Part shown: positions 1 through 11,646 of the stretch, piece after piece | How the letters are laid out: each line of letters begins with the position of its first letter | How positions within the stretch are numbered: the stretch's first letter is position 1 | Source: Blumeriella jaapii | Taxonomy: Eukaryota; Ascomycota; Leotiomycetes; Helotiales; Drepanopezizaceae | Assembly: GCA_009599575.1 (NCBI GenBank) | Contig: VWND01000013.1 | Location: forward strand, 496,001 to 560,000 | Direction of reading: 5' to 3' | DNA length: 64,000 nt | The notes under the pieces: model-generated | The model's input: only the letters and a program-made list of their open reading frames with translations | Database searches by the model: none | Told to the model about the DNA's origin: nothing | Program-made: the position numbers and the translations under genes

Positions 1-353
1 TCCTTGGTTAGTTTCAAGTGATCTTCTGACTTCTTCAGTTGCAATGCAAGCCGTGACCCCGTGATCTTCAGCTCATTTGCAATGGCTGCGACATCCTCTT
101 CTTTCAGGCCGGATTTTGGTGCCAAGAGGTCAAGGTGTCTTTTGGAGTTTTTGAAAAGATCCGGGAGATAATCGGCTATGTCAGACGGGTTCATGGCTCT
201 CGTTTCATCCTCTGACCAAGAAGTTATGGCTGTCGCGACCGAGGATTGATATCTTTCCAGGAGCGGCGGTGGGTCACGACCTTCTTGAGAGTCGGAGCGG
301 ATATCTTCATTCTCCGAATGTTCCGAGACGATGGACAGATCTAGAGGCACCAT
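1..353 (-). CDS. 5' end of an unrecognised gene, cut by the left edge
   Basis: Reading leftwards from an ATG at 353-351, the frame stays open for 117 codons to the window edge. A stop codon (TGA) lies in frame directly upstream at 356-354, so this ATG is the first possible start. The product begins with an acidic Ser/Glu-rich stretch (DLSIVSEHSENEDIRSD). It continues into a probably helical, charged region that includes KSGLKEEDVAAIANELKI. No signal peptide, membrane segment or known motif is visible. Function is unknown. Coding status rests on uninterrupted length and ordinary composition only; the rest of the gene lies outside the window. Confidence 0.5.
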   Translation of the reverse strand, partial: MVPLDLSIVSEHSENEDIRSDSQEGRDPPPLLERYQSSVATAITSWSEDETRAMNPSDIADYLPDLFKNSKRHLDLLAPKSGLKEEDVAAIANELKITGSRLALQLKKSEDHLKLTK

Positions 354-1874
354 TCAGCATCTGTTTCTCTCGCTGTCAATGGTTCTGACCTCGATCGAGC
401 ACCGGTGCCCGACGCGTCTTCTTCGAGCGCGTGCTTCGTCGGCTACCCGCGACACTCGCAGCACTTTCCGTGCTCTCGACGCTGGCCTGGCGCGTCACTC
501 TCGTTGTGGCCTTCGCCGTGCTGACGGCCACCTCGGGCTGCAGACTGTGGGATCGGCTTCGACCGGATCGCGTGCTCCGTCGAACTGGGCTTTGCGCCGG
601 CCGCGGTTTCGGTGGTGAGGAGGCCTCGCCGCGCGACGCCGAAGAACGGGCACCGACTCGCGGCATCGTGGGCGTCTGTGGTGACGTCTAAGTAGTTGGG
701 AGGCCAACGTGGACAGTCGGTTCGTGAACGAAGGGGTGGATCGCACCAAATGGAATCTGGGGCGTTGAAATCTGCCCGCCGGCGATTTTGCACGACCTAG
801 GTACTGTGGGAAGTCCAGTACAGGACTTTCAGGTGGAAAGCCGTCCCCCGCCCCGGTACTGTAGGTCAGTCGTCAGATGGCATTCTGATAGAAGTCGGGC
901 CTGTACCAGAACGTGGTGAGGACTCGGGCTGTGCGGTGCTGTGTGTGCAGTGGTGTGTGTGCGGTACTGTGTGTGATGTACAGAGAGAGGTGCTGTAGGT
1001 CATACTGGAGATGGTTCTGTACTGTAGATGGTAGATGTTCGTTGGTTCTGACGCGCCTGCGAACGACCTCGAATCGCGTGGCCCCACGACGGTCACGTGC
1101 GTCATTGGGGCTCCCTTCCGGAGACTGAGTGCTGTGCTCGACTCGAGCGTCAATATCTCTCTCCATGGTACTGTAGATTGATGTAGTACTCTACTAGCGA
1201 CCTCGGCGCACTCTTGCACTTACAGTACAGCACAGCACAGCACAGCATCGGACTGTAGAGGATTGCATGTCTCGAAATACCGTAAGTCTTTTCCACCTCT
1301 GTGCCCCTTGTTGGTACAGACAGACAGACAGACAGACAGACAGACCTACATGCACAGCAGGCCAAGCAAAAGCAGGGGCTGTCCTGGCCCAGCCTAGGCC
1401 GCACCCTTTCTCTCTCTCTCTCTCTTTCTTTCTGCCCAGCCAGGACAGCCAGCCTGCCTGACTTTTATCTGCCCCAACTGCGCCTTCGAATCACAACAAC
1501 ACCAACGTCAACCCTCGACTCGACCGACTCGACTGACTCGAACCTCCTTTTCGTTCCACTCCTCTTCCTCTTCCTCTGCTTCGACACATTCCTTCGCCGC
1601 TTCTTGACGCTCCTTCCACGACTCGTTCTGCCTCCTTGATACCACGCTCCACTTGCCCAGGGCTTTCGAATATCGTGTGCCACACATACCTCGCCCCGAT
1701 TTCCCACTTCTCCTTCGCGCGACACGCTCTCAGAAAGAAGGGAAAAAAAAGACGAAAAACACAAAAAACACATAAACGACATAAAAGAAGAACAGAAGAA
1801 CAGAAGAAACGAAGAACAGAAGAAAAGGAGAAAAGGAGAACAGAAGAACAGGAGAACAGGAGAAAAAAAGAAAC
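354..1874. other. intergenic region with simple repeats and purine-rich leader
   Basis: No convincing gene is seen. The region holds a (CAGA)n run at 1317-1345, a (CT)n run near 1408-1425 and copies of TACTGTA/TACAGTA near 855, 1018, 1169 and 1221. A strongly purine-rich A/GAA tract at about 1731-1874 abuts the GDT1 start codon and is probably its 5' leader. Short ORFs here overlap each other in several frames and look like chance products of GC-rich or simple sequence. Confidence 0.6.
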
Positions 1875-3521
1875 ATGAAGTTCCGCCGCCGTCCCGCGCC
1901 CGTGTTCCTTCTCTTGCTCCCATCGCTGGCCTCCGCCCTCGCGGCCGCCGCCCAGGACGAGGCCCTGGCGTCCCTTCCGACCAATGCTCCGGAAATAAGC
2001 AAGTCGAGGTTCGATGTAGGCACCAAAGACGCGCCGTTCGATGGCGTGGACGGCAAGCCTCACGCGGGACCTTGGGTGGTGATCGACAAGAACAAACCTC
2101 CAACATCTGACGAAAAGAGCTCAGGAAAGAATGGCAAGACGGAAGTAATCATGATTGATGGAGAGAGGATCCCGCAAACCAATGATGGAGTGATGGATGA
2201 CCCGAGCAGACAAAAGCCACTCGAAGGTACCACGGGCACCGAGGGGGGAGTCAGCGAGAGGAACAAGGCACAAAAGGCGAAAGAAGGGCAGACGGGCGAG
2301 AAAGTCGAGATGACGCCGGCATCACCAAAGGAGGCTCCTCCGCTCCCCAACAGTGAGGAGAACGAGATCGGCAAGGACAAGGCCAAGGTCTCGGTCGATA
2401 AGGGTGACCGCGACGACGACGTGGATGCCCTGGCGGGCTTGGAGGTAATGTTGGGATCGCTCTTTGCTAGATAGAGACTAATCCGTACAGAAACCCGATG
2501 GCCTCCCCCGGACGCCGAACAGCATCCCCCATCCTCTTCCGAACTCTGCGCAGAAGGGCCATCTGGACATCTTGGGGCCCGATTCAATGTCGTCCAATGC
2601 CGGACTCACTGGGGAGGATGGCAACGATGGTCTTATCCAACCCTTTCACTCGTTCGTCTTATCCCTCACCATGATTCTCTTCTCGGAAATCGGAGACAAG
2701 ACCTTCTTGATCGCGGCCCTCATGGCAATGAAGCACGATAGAATGCTGGTCTTCTCTGCCGCCTTTTCAGCCTTGATCACCATGACCGTACTTTCAGCAG
2801 TGCTAGGTCACGCGGTTCCTACGTTGTTGCCGAAACGATTCACAAACTTTCTGGCTGCCGGTCTGTTCCTGGTCTTTGGCGCACGTCTCATGAGAGAAGG
2901 TTTAGCGATGGACCCCGGTGAGGGCGTCGGCGCGGAGATGAAGGAAGTCGAAATGGAACTGGAAGAGAAGGAGCAGAGAGCCCGGCAGCAAGGGAGACGA
3001 CGGTCCTCGATCTCGCCTTATGCTCTTGAAATGGGTCTGGGTCGAAGCGGCACGAGAAAGTCGAGATCCGGGACCCGGATTCCTTCCCCGCCACGAAGCC
3101 CGTCTTCGTCCCCCGATCGGTCTCCCTCTCCCCCTCGCTCCGCATTGAAGGGCGTCTTCAGCGGCCTGCACAACCTGCTTTCGCTCCTCCTGAGCCCGGC
3201 TTGGGTACAGACCTTTGTCATGACCTTCCTAGGCGAATGGGGCGACCGAAGCCAAATCGCTACGATTGCTATGGCTGCAGGTCAAGATTACTGGTGGGTA
3301 ACTGGTGGAGCGATTAGTGGACATGCTGTATGCACCGGCATAGCGGTACTTGGCGGCCGCGCCATCGCAGGTCGGGTGAGCTTGAGAGTTGGTAAGTGCT
3401 GCTGCAGACACAGAATCCGTCTCAACTCATCGGCTAACGTTCCACAGTCACCCTGGGAGGCGCGATTGCATTTTTGGTCTTTGGGATTATTTACCTCGCC
3501 GAAGCACTCTACTACTCCTGA
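1875..3521 (+). CDS. GDT1: GDT1/TMEM165 family Golgi or vacuolar cation transporter
   Basis: Three exons: 1875-2444, 2491-3391 and 3448-3521, giving 514 residues. Both introns are canonical GT-AG (46 and 56 nt). The protein starts with a signal peptide (MKFRRRPAPVFLLLLPSLAS). A long acidic, Lys/Glu-rich lumenal stretch follows to about residue 215. Next comes the membrane domain with the two family signatures, EIGDKT and EWGDRS, which bind the transported cation. The two halves are separated by a roughly 90-residue basic Ser/Pro/Arg-rich cytosolic loop. Family members move Ca2+ and Mn2+ into the Golgi and support glycosylation; PMT1, another glycosylation gene, lies at 32.5 kb. The N-terminal extension is longer than in yeast Gdt1, so its ends deserve transcript support. 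The family call is firm. Confidence 0.93.
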
Positions 3522-4422
3522 CGGGACGTCATTCTTTCATGGTTGTAACATTACTGTACCGGGGAACGGACTACTTGACCACGGCTCTTTTTCCTCTCTC
3601 CCCCTCACTCATTGTGTATCTGTTTCTGTTGTATCTTATGGGTGTAATGTAGAGTGAGGTTCGTCCTTCGTTTTGGGTAGGGAATTACCATTTATCGGTG
3701 CCCATTTCTCTGGGACGGGGTGGGTTGGTACGTCAAAGTCCATGGGTGACGAAGGGGACCGCGAGCAAGCATAGGGAGGGAGCTGGCGTTTTGTCGGGAG
3801 GGAAACCAACAGTGAGACGAATATGGGCTTGGTATCAGGGATCGGGATATCATGGCACAATGTACAGTACAGTACAATCCAGCGGTTAAGAACCCTCCGC
3901 CGTCGGACGCTTTCTCCTACCCGTCATCACCACGCGTAGACGGTCAGCGTCCATTTCTCGCTTGCTATCTCGGGTGAAAAGACAGGACATTAGAAAAGGG
4001 CCGAGAAACGAGAGATCAAAAGAAGGAGAGGGAGAAGAAAAAGAGAAAGAAAAAAAAATTGGAAAAAGAATTGACGTCTGGGAAAGCATTGCAGAGGTTC
4101 ACACCGGTCCTGGAGCCGATGGTGGGTGGTGCATCGACTGATTTCTACCGCGAAGCGGGAACAACCTCCTGTACAGCTGTACTACTGTGCTGTACTCCGT
4201 AAGCTCCAACCCCGCTACGGAGATATCCCTGTGCGTACCGGACCTTAAAGTCGACACTCCCCAACCATCCGTCGACCACTTCTCGACATCGACATCGACA
4301 TCGACATCACCCTTCGCCCTTCGTCCTTCGCACGCAACCCCTTCTCCTTCCTCCCGGTCCTCTCCATCTTCTCCCCATCTCCGCACCATCCGCCACCCCC
4401 GCACGCACGCCCGCAGAAGAAG
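3522..4422. other. intergenic region and rhamnose mutarotase promoter
   Basis: No gene is seen. A double TACAGTA copy occurs near 3862-3874, and a partly inverted TGTACAGCTGTAC-type element near 4172. A (CGACAT)n hexanucleotide repeat at 4284-4308 lies in the probable 5' leader of the next gene. AG-rich sequence at 4010-4060 could serve the GDT1 3' end or the next promoter. Confidence 0.5.
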
Positions 4423-5170
4423 ATGTGGGCCGGAACCTCGGTGGGCAGCAACCCGGGGTCGCCGACGACGGCCGGCCCGCCCTCGACGCCGACCTACAAG
4501 ATGAGGAATCAGGGCAAGCGCGTGGCCCAGATCGTGAGGCTCAAGAAGGAGTCGGTGCTGGAGTACAAGAAGTGCCACAAGGAGGTGTGGCCCGAGGTGC
4601 TGAAGCAGATCAAGGAGTGCAACATCGAGGATTGTGAGTTCTTGCGCTGCTCCTGATGCGTGGGCGTGGGCGAGTGGGCGAGCGAGGGGAATTGCTACGA
4701 CACGACACGGCACGGCACGGCATGGCACGGCATGGCACGGTAGATGGGGAGGGCTTGACTTTGAGACATTCTCGCTGATCTTTTCCGTGTCTCTAGATTC
4801 CATCTTCCATGATCCCGAGACGGGGATTCTGTTTGCGAGTTACAAGTACATTGGGTATGACTGGGCTGGTGACAGTAAGACTCCTCCGTCTTGGAATCCC
4901 TCTCCCTCCACCCCCCACCCCCAGGCTGGCTAGAACGCGAGTGCTCGTGCTCGTGCTTGTTCCCCAACTAGCTGCCCCATTCTAGCCACTCCGTGGACGG
5001 CTTGCTGACATCCGCCCGCAGTGCAGCGCATGAAGGACAACCCAAAAGTCCAGGAATGGTGGAAGATGACGGACAGCTTCCAAGAATCGTTCGTGCCCGG
5101 CGCGAAGTCCAGCTACGAGGGCGAGCCACCGTGGTGGAAAGGCGTCGAGGAGGTCTTCTACTTCCCATGA
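4423..5170 (+). CDS. L-rhamnose mutarotase-like protein (RhaM/DUF718 family)
   Basis: Three exons: 4423-4633, 4797-4874 and 5022-5170, giving 145 residues. Introns of 163 and 147 nt have GTGAGT and GTAAGA donors and CTAG/GCAG acceptors. After a low-complexity N-terminus of about 26 residues, the protein shows the compact ferredoxin-like RhaM fold pattern. This includes RLKKESVLEYKKCHKEVWPE with the catalytic-type His, YSIFHDPETGILFASYKYIG, EWWKMTD, and the C-terminal WWKGVEEVFY. Bacterial members interconvert the anomers of L-rhamnose. Fungal copies are usually annotated by domain only, so the exact substrate is inferred. No other rhamnose gene is nearby. It converges on the thioredoxin-like gene 104 bp downstream. 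Confidence 0.88.
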
Positions 5171-5274
5171 TCTCCAGACATGTACATAGTCGTACCGACG
5201 GACATCTCAAGCTAGGAAAAGACATCGGAGAAGAGCCGGGACATGTGCGTGAATCAACGAGACATGAGCCTACC

Positions 5275-5951
5275 CTACTTCTTCTCGCCGAGCCCAAACA
5301 GTCCTCCAAACAAGCCGGCTCCCGTGTGCCCGCCTCCAGCGCCGCCGTTGCCTCCCCTCCGCGCCTCAGCCCGGATCCATTCCTTCAGTCCCTCGGCGTC
5401 CCTCATCTGCTTCGGGTCCACGATCTTGGTGTTGACCTGCGCTTCGCCGCGGTCGAAGCTCAGGAGGCTGGGCATGCTGGTGATCATGTAGGTCATGCCG
5501 AGCCCGCTGTCCATGATATCCCTCGAGTCGTACTCGATCTCGCAGTACGACACGCCGCCTTCGTCTTCGCCCACGCCGGATCGGATGAGGTCCTGCAGGA
5601 TGGGCGACACGGCCTGGCACGTACGGCAGTACGAGGCGGTCCAGAAGGTCAAGAGGGGCGTTCGGGCGCTGGTGGAGAGGGCGAGGTAGGAGTAAAACTC
5701 GTCTTCGCGGCGGACTCTGCCATCGTCGGGCGCGGTCAGCGACGGGTCTGGCAGCGGTGAGGTGGAGGGGCGTGGCTGCTTGCGCAGGTCAGCCGGGGGA
5801 CGCACGGGGTGTAGATGCGGTTCTTTGCGTGCTTCTCCCTGGTCGTCGAGAAGTGACGGCGGCCGGGATTCAGGATGATGCGAGGGGTGGAACTGATGCC
5901 GACCGAGAGTTGGAGGAGGAGGAGTCGCGCGGGGGGTGATCTGGTGATCAT
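5275..5951 (-). CDS. mitochondrial thioredoxin-like protein
   Basis: Two exons, 5806-5951 and 5275-5716, joined across an 89-nt GTGCGT...CAG intron (5717-5805), giving 195 residues. The N-terminus (ATG at 5951) is a likely mitochondrial targeting sequence: many Arg, no acidic residues early, and an RRHFSTT cleavage-like site. The thioredoxin core follows with LLTFWTASYCRTC, placing the redox pair at Cys79 and Cys82. A cis-Pro segment (ITSMPSLLSFD) comes next. The tail is Gly-rich (GGAGGGHTGAGLFGGLFG). The active site is CRTC instead of CGPC, so a thioredoxin-related redox or scaffold role is safer than thioredoxin itself. The 5' exon was chosen because it gives both an ATG and a presequence; the downstream frame has neither. 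Confidence 0.8.
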
Positions 5952-7288
5952 GATGGCGGAGGTGCAGGTGCAGATGCAGGTGCAGCAGAGTAGCAGGCCG
6001 AGTGACGCTGAGCAGGAACGTCGAGTGTTTGAAGAATCGAAGCTTGACTTCTTTGATGCTTGGATGTGTTGGTGCTTGGATGTGTTGGTCCTTACTTGTT
6101 GGTGCTTGGATGTGTTGATGCTTTGATGCTTTGATGCTCTCTCAACTTTTCCGCCCGCGATGTTTCCGTCCAAGCGCGGCGCCAAGGTTGTTGTCACGCC
6201 GCTGGGCGCGAGTGCTACGGTACGTTGTGTTGCGTCATATCTAGAGGGCATGTCTGTATGTATGTTTATGTGCGTGTATAATGTGCAATGTATAATGTGC
6301 AATGTATAATATATAATGCTTATGTACTTGTATAATGCTTACGTAGATGTATCATTATATGTACTCAATATTATGTATATCTACACACATATACATACAT
6401 ACATTCTGTTTTTGGGACATAATCACGTTTACCACCTATACACATATACTTATACACATATAAACATACACACACACACACACATACACATACACATACA
6501 CATACATCCATGCATCTACGTAAATATCTCTCAACACAGATGTACGCCAACGGTGGCAACGCTTATCATTCATTTGCAACCACAAGTACTGTACCTACCT
6601 ACGTACAGTCCACCCTGTGCCCGACCCGAACGCTTTTCATTACGTATGTATGATTTGCGGTTCCTCCGTCCAGACAACTAACTATCTGTAGAAGATCTCG
6701 TTTCCTCGCTATCCAGCTTCCCCAGTCGTCGATGATTCGCTTCCTTTCGTCAACACGGTCCTTGATGTACAATACAGAACAGTACTGTACACTACCAGCC
6801 CATAAGTACTCAAGTACCCCCCATCCCTCCCACACAACCCTCGCAGGTAGAAAAGTATAGTAGTGCCTTCCCTCCAAATGTCGGCACCGTTGCTTCCTTT
6901 CTAGTCCAGTCTGCACCTATCAACTGTCTATACACACCCCCCCACCTAGTTGCGAGAGCTCGACATGAGTCGCTTCAAGACTCCTCCACGCCTCCTCTCT
7001 CTCCCCGACTGTGGTCCTCTTCTCCTCCTCGATATTCAACCTCTCCCCTAAACCTATTTATCCTTCCTATCACCCCTATTCGCCTCCCTTGGATCGCTCC
7101 CGGGTCGAGTGGGCTCGAAGCCAGAGTCAGCGCAAAATGCCCGACGAGCTTCGTTTCCAACGACCGGCCGGACCTGGGACCCAACCTCCGCCCGGTCACG
7201 ATCCTTCTTTGGCAGGAACTCGGCCTCGGACGCTCCAGATGAGATTGAGCAGTTCCAAGAGGACAAGGGCCGGCCGACAAAATGGAGC
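5952..7288. other. repeat-rich intergenic region
   Basis: No gene is seen. Around 6050-6135 there is a degenerate tandem repeat built on GATGCTTGGATGTGTTGGTG. From about 6240 to 6520 the sequence is AT-rich with ATGT, TATA and CATACA microsatellite. TACTGTA copies lie near 6588 and 6785. From about 7052 the reading frame of the following transporter is already open but has no ATG, so part of its 5' coding sequence may lie here. Confidence 0.5.
6463..6508. repeat. (CA)n/(CATACA)n microsatellite
   Basis: An alternating purine-pyrimidine tract of CACA and CATACA units within an AT-rich intergenic block upstream of the MFS transporter. Confidence 0.85.
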
Positions 7289-9563
7289 ATGGGAGTCTTG
7301 AACGATCCCATCACCCACGAGGTCCCTGGTAAGGTCGGTTGCGCTTCTGCAAGTGCACACGGTTAACGTGAGCGCATCACAGGTTCCATCCTGCTCCTCA
7401 CGGCTGACCACAATCAGCCTCTCGGCCTCCGAAACGAGCCGGCCAGAACCTCGGCCTCCTCGTTGCCGGTGCAGCCAGCCCAGAGTAGGCGACAGTCCCA
7501 CTACTCCAAGTCTTCGGATGGGCAAAAGACAACACCGGACGGGAAGATCATTCTCAATCCACAACCCGAAGAGTCCGGCAACGATCCTTTGAACTGGCCG
7601 GCGTGGAAGAGAGATGCCGCGCTTCTATCGTTGGGCATATTCTGCATGGTGGGAGGAGGAATGACGCCCATTCTGGCTGCAGGCTTCACAAACGTCGCCT
7701 CGACTTACGATGTCACGGTTCCCAAAGTTGCCCTCACGACCGGACTTTACATGATGGGACTTGGCGTTGGTTCCGTCTTTGCTTCCCCGACCGCGATTCT
7801 CTACGGAAAACGCCCCGTGTATCTGGCGGGTGCCGTAGTCTTCATTGCGACTTCCATCTGGTGTGCGGCATCTCCAAGCTACAATTCGTTGCTTGTCGCT
7901 CGGATCTTCCAAGGAGTCTCAGTCAGCCCGGTTGAGTGTTTGCCTTCAGCCACTATTGCTGAGATCTTCTTTCTCCATGAGCGTGCGTACCGGCTCGGCA
8001 TCTACACATTGCTGCTTTTAGGTGGTAAGAATTTGGTTCCTCTTGTCAGCGCCGCCATAATTCAAAGGCTCGATTGGAGATGGGTTTTCTGGTAAGCATC
8101 TGGCGTGAGCGGCAAATCGGCACGACGGTCAGCTGATGGGGCACAGGATCGTAGCGATGGTGGTAGGCTTCTGTGCAATCCTGCTTTTCTTTTTCGTGCC
8201 AGAATCTTTCTGGGACCGATCACCAGTGCCCAAGAACCGGGGAAATTCGAAGAATGCATCTAGATTGTCCCTCTTGTCAAGTTGGAGATTGTCAAAGTCA
8301 CCACCGCCACTAAACACTCTGGAAAGGCAGGCGGATGGTAACCTAGATGATTTGGGTTCGGACAAGCCCCTATCGGCTGTGCCCAGCCGAATGAGTGCTC
8401 CAAAGAGGCCCGCCATGGTGCATCGCACCAGCACAACCCGACATCTTCATGTTGGGTTCGTGAAAAGCGAATCTGAACCAGATCAAGAGGAGGCCAAAGA
8501 GGCAGAAATAGGAGGACACGATTTCTACCATGGCGCACAACACGAATTTAAGCAGTTTGTGGAACCGCATGGAGGTGCGCCACCCACTCCAGCGCTACAC
8601 AATTTGAATTCGCCATGGTATAGAGATGTCGAAAGAGAAGGTATGGATTACATGACAGTTGGCAACCCTGCCAGACTCGCGTCAGATATGAACGTTGATG
8701 GAGGTACCTCGAGAGCTGGCACTAACATCAACGTGGGTGGAGGGGCATCGAGCGCCATTACACCGAAGACTCAGTCTCAGCGTTACACCGCGATTCTCCG
8801 AGATCGACCTGCACTGACATTCGTTCAACAGCTGAAGCCATATAACGGGCGGCTGCACCAAGATAAGTGGCTCCGTGTAGCCATACGACCTTTCATTCTG
8901 TTCGCTTATCCAGCGGTTCTCTGGTCTGCTATCGTCTACTCTTGCGCGGTTGGATGGTTAATTGTGCTCTCGGAATCTGTTGCGGTCATCTACCGAAGCC
9001 GTGACAGCTACGGGTTCTCTGCTCTCTCGACGGGTCTCATTTATCTTTCCCCATTCATAGGCGGCATTCTTGGTACGGCAGTGGCCGGCAAAGTCAGCGA
9101 TCTAATCGTCCGAGCCATGTCGAAACGTAACGGAGGTCTCTACGAACCCGAGTTTCGTCTCGTCATGGCTGCTCCTGTCGCAATCACCACTGTCATCGGC
9201 CTCATGGGTTTCGGTTGGTCAGCAGAAGTCCACGATGCCTGGATCGTCCCCACCATCTTCTTCGGTATCATCTCGTTCGGCTGCTCCTTAGGCTCGACAA
9301 CAGCCATCACGTTTTGCGTCGACAGCTACCGGCAATACGCCGGCGAGGCCCTCGTTACGCTTAACTTCAGCAAAAACATCTTTCACGGGCTGGTGTTCAG
9401 TCTGTTCTTCCCGCGATGGCTGGAGCGCAAGGGCTCCAAGAGTGTATTTATCTGGTTGGGTGTAATCCAGTTGATTCTGATGACATTCACCGTGCCAATG
9501 TACATCTTTGGCAAGAGGGCAAGGATGTGGACTGTCAGGAAGAATCTGATGGAAAAGTTCTGA
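7289..9563 (+). CDS. MFS transporter of the DHA1 (drug:H+ antiporter) type
   Basis: Exons are (7289-)7328, 7383-8091 and 8147-9563, with introns of 54 and 55 nt. About 720 residues are counted from the first in-frame ATG at 7289. The frame is open and looks coding back to about 7052 (RSFFGRNSASDAPDEIEQF) without an ATG. A short upstream exon, a start in another frame joined by splicing, or a small indel is therefore likely. The N-terminal half has six membrane spans, with SATIAEIFFLHERAYRLGIY corresponding to the DHA1 motif region. A hydrophilic central loop of roughly 225 residues, rich in Ser, Asn and charged residues, follows. Six more spans complete the fold. Fungal DHA1 proteins export toxins, drugs or polyamines; the substrate is not predictable. 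The oversized loop is unusual and may be a regulatory, phosphorylated segment. Confidence 0.85.
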
Positions 9564-11646
9564 GGCGTGTGCCTGGATTGGGATAAATGCGTTTGGGAGT
9601 GTGACGGCATAGAATGCTTCCGGCGGCGTGTCTGACGTTATTATACCAGGCGCTTGGTAAGTCTAGTGGTTCATGGATAGAATTCTTGTAGATTAAACAC
9701 CTCATTCGTTAAGTTTTGGTATGTTGTGTGTTCCTTTGGTGATGTTGTGACATCGAATTTTGGAATAATTATCACCACGATGCCTCCTTTTTGAGAAAAG
9801 CCAGAGGACGCGAACACCACTTCCTGGAGCGTCAAGAGAAGTTAAACTAGAACACCTGCTCCAATCACATTGATAATCAAGCCACGGCGATCCCGTTTTT
9901 CTCATCCTTCCTCGTGTCTCTCTTTTTGTTTTTTTGTTTTTTTCCAAGTAATGTTATTATGATTCGCGATTATGCGAGCTTACAGTAGATCGCGAGCGAA
10001 TCGTGTGGGTCTCATTTAGGCGAGCCCCTTTATTAAGCGAGGATCACGGGGACAGGAACCTGACCTCGGCAAATACATCACAGTAGATGGACTCCGTACC
10101 TGCGCCGTCGAGAGACATTCCGTTGTGGCCGAGGTCCTAGTTTGGATAATGATAGGTGATTTGTCTTCGCGATTCGAGTGATTGATAGAAAGATAGACTT
10201 TAGTTAGGTGCGAGTGAGGAAGATGCTCTTCGTGGGGATAAGTGGTTCGTTCACCTGACGAGGGTTTTCGAAGTCTGGTGGTGTTTGAGCCGCCCGCGAC
10301 GTCTGGACCTCGAAATGGTAGTAGGGTGTTCTTGATGGAACATAGCAGAGTCCCTGCGTTGGTAACAGCATTGGGATCAAAAGGAAAGGAGACCAATGAC
10401 GAAAGGCGGATTGGCTACCGAAATTGCGAAGCTCTGCAATAGAGACTGAAACAGCTCGACAAGAATAAGGTGCGGTCGTCTTGAGGAAAGGAAGACTGTG
10501 AAGTGATGCGCACCCGACCATTGGGAAGGAAGAGGAAGAGGAACTTCCAACGTGTGGGCATAAAAGTGCGAACGCTAGGCAAGTATTGTGGGCAAGGTGA
10601 TTTCAGTTTCTCGCTACGGAGATGGTAGTCTCGTGATGGTGATACGGGGTAGAGAAGGACAGACAGCATGACGTGGATCAGAATAGGACCGTGGAGTAGT
10701 CACTTGACTGCGTCGACTTCAACTTGGGCATAGCAGGTCTTCGCGGATTTGCAGTGGGCACTGTAGATGGAACGAGAGAGTAGATAGATTGAGAGAGTAG
10801 ATAGATTGGCCGCAAGAGCAATACATGGCTGATTTGAATCGCACGTGAGTGCACGAATCCAGATCTCCCAACGCGATCTGATGTAATTGGGATGACACTC
10901 GGACAAAGACGTCGTACAGTACATGATGCATGATCTGGAAGCGAGACATCGTACCAAGGCTTGCAGGAACAGAACAGAATCATTTGCTGCGGCTCGCGCG
11001 GCATTTCCAAAAAGAATCCCATCGCCCTATGCTTGCCAAGTGTCGTGACCGAGCATTCTGATAGAAACAAAAAGACATAAGACGAGGCAGCGCGTTGAGT
11101 GAAGGGCGTCAAAGCCTGTGTTGAGATGGTGGAATTGAGCGGAGCCCTCCAGTGGAGAAGGAATCGAAATGGTGAGGATCCGAGGGGTGCAGGAAGTTGA
11201 ATCTGGTGTTAGAATTAGAGCGAAGGGTGAAGGCAGCAGCAAAATCAAAGCAAGCTGTCGTTCGTGATCTCGAGCAAGCGATGATGCCAAAGGCTACGGC
11301 GGTGGTGGTGATGGTGGTGATCCGTAGCTATTGATGGCCGCATATTCCGGTCCAGATGAGCCAGCCGCCATGGTGGAATGATGGAAGTTTTGGATCTCGG
11401 AGATCTCGCGAGGGAAAAGGTTCGAGGAGAACGAACGTCGCCAAGGCTCGAAGAGAGTCATGTGATGATGCTATCGACGATGTTGTCATGTGAGGATAGT
11501 ATCACGTGGTGATAGCGGCCCGCGCTGCCGATAAGGACTCGCTCCGCCTCATCAGGCAGGACTGACACTTCGATTCTTGCACCTCGAATTGAGTCACCTA
11601 CCCAGCAAGTGTTGTGGTCTCTTCGTTACCCAGGCGGACTCGTTGC
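9564..11646. other. gene-poor interval
   Basis: About 2.1 kb with no gene I can support. It contains T-rich tracts near 9920-9945, TACAGTA near 9982 and a duplicated GAGAGTAGATAGATTG unit around 10783-10808. A (GGT)n/(GAT)n-like tract lies near 11300-11320. On the minus strand near 11370 an ATG in good context opens a 25-codon frame starting MAAGSSGPEYAAINSYG, which ends without a visible splice partner. Longer minus-strand frames (10016-10396, 11027-11290) lack recognisable protein character. Confidence 0.45.

Noticed and set aside
443..793. Overlapping ORFs on both strands in the GC-rich left flank
   Set aside because: Several frames are open at once, which is typical of GC-rich non-coding sequence; no motif or splice structure supports any of them.
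3389..3652. Open frame overlapping the GDT1 3' end
   Set aside because: It starts inside GDT1 intron 2 and lacks protein character; the spliced GDT1 frame ends cleanly at 3521.
10016..11290. Minus-strand frames of 85-145 codons
   Set aside because: No recognisable domains, no consistent splice joins, and amino-acid composition close to random translation.
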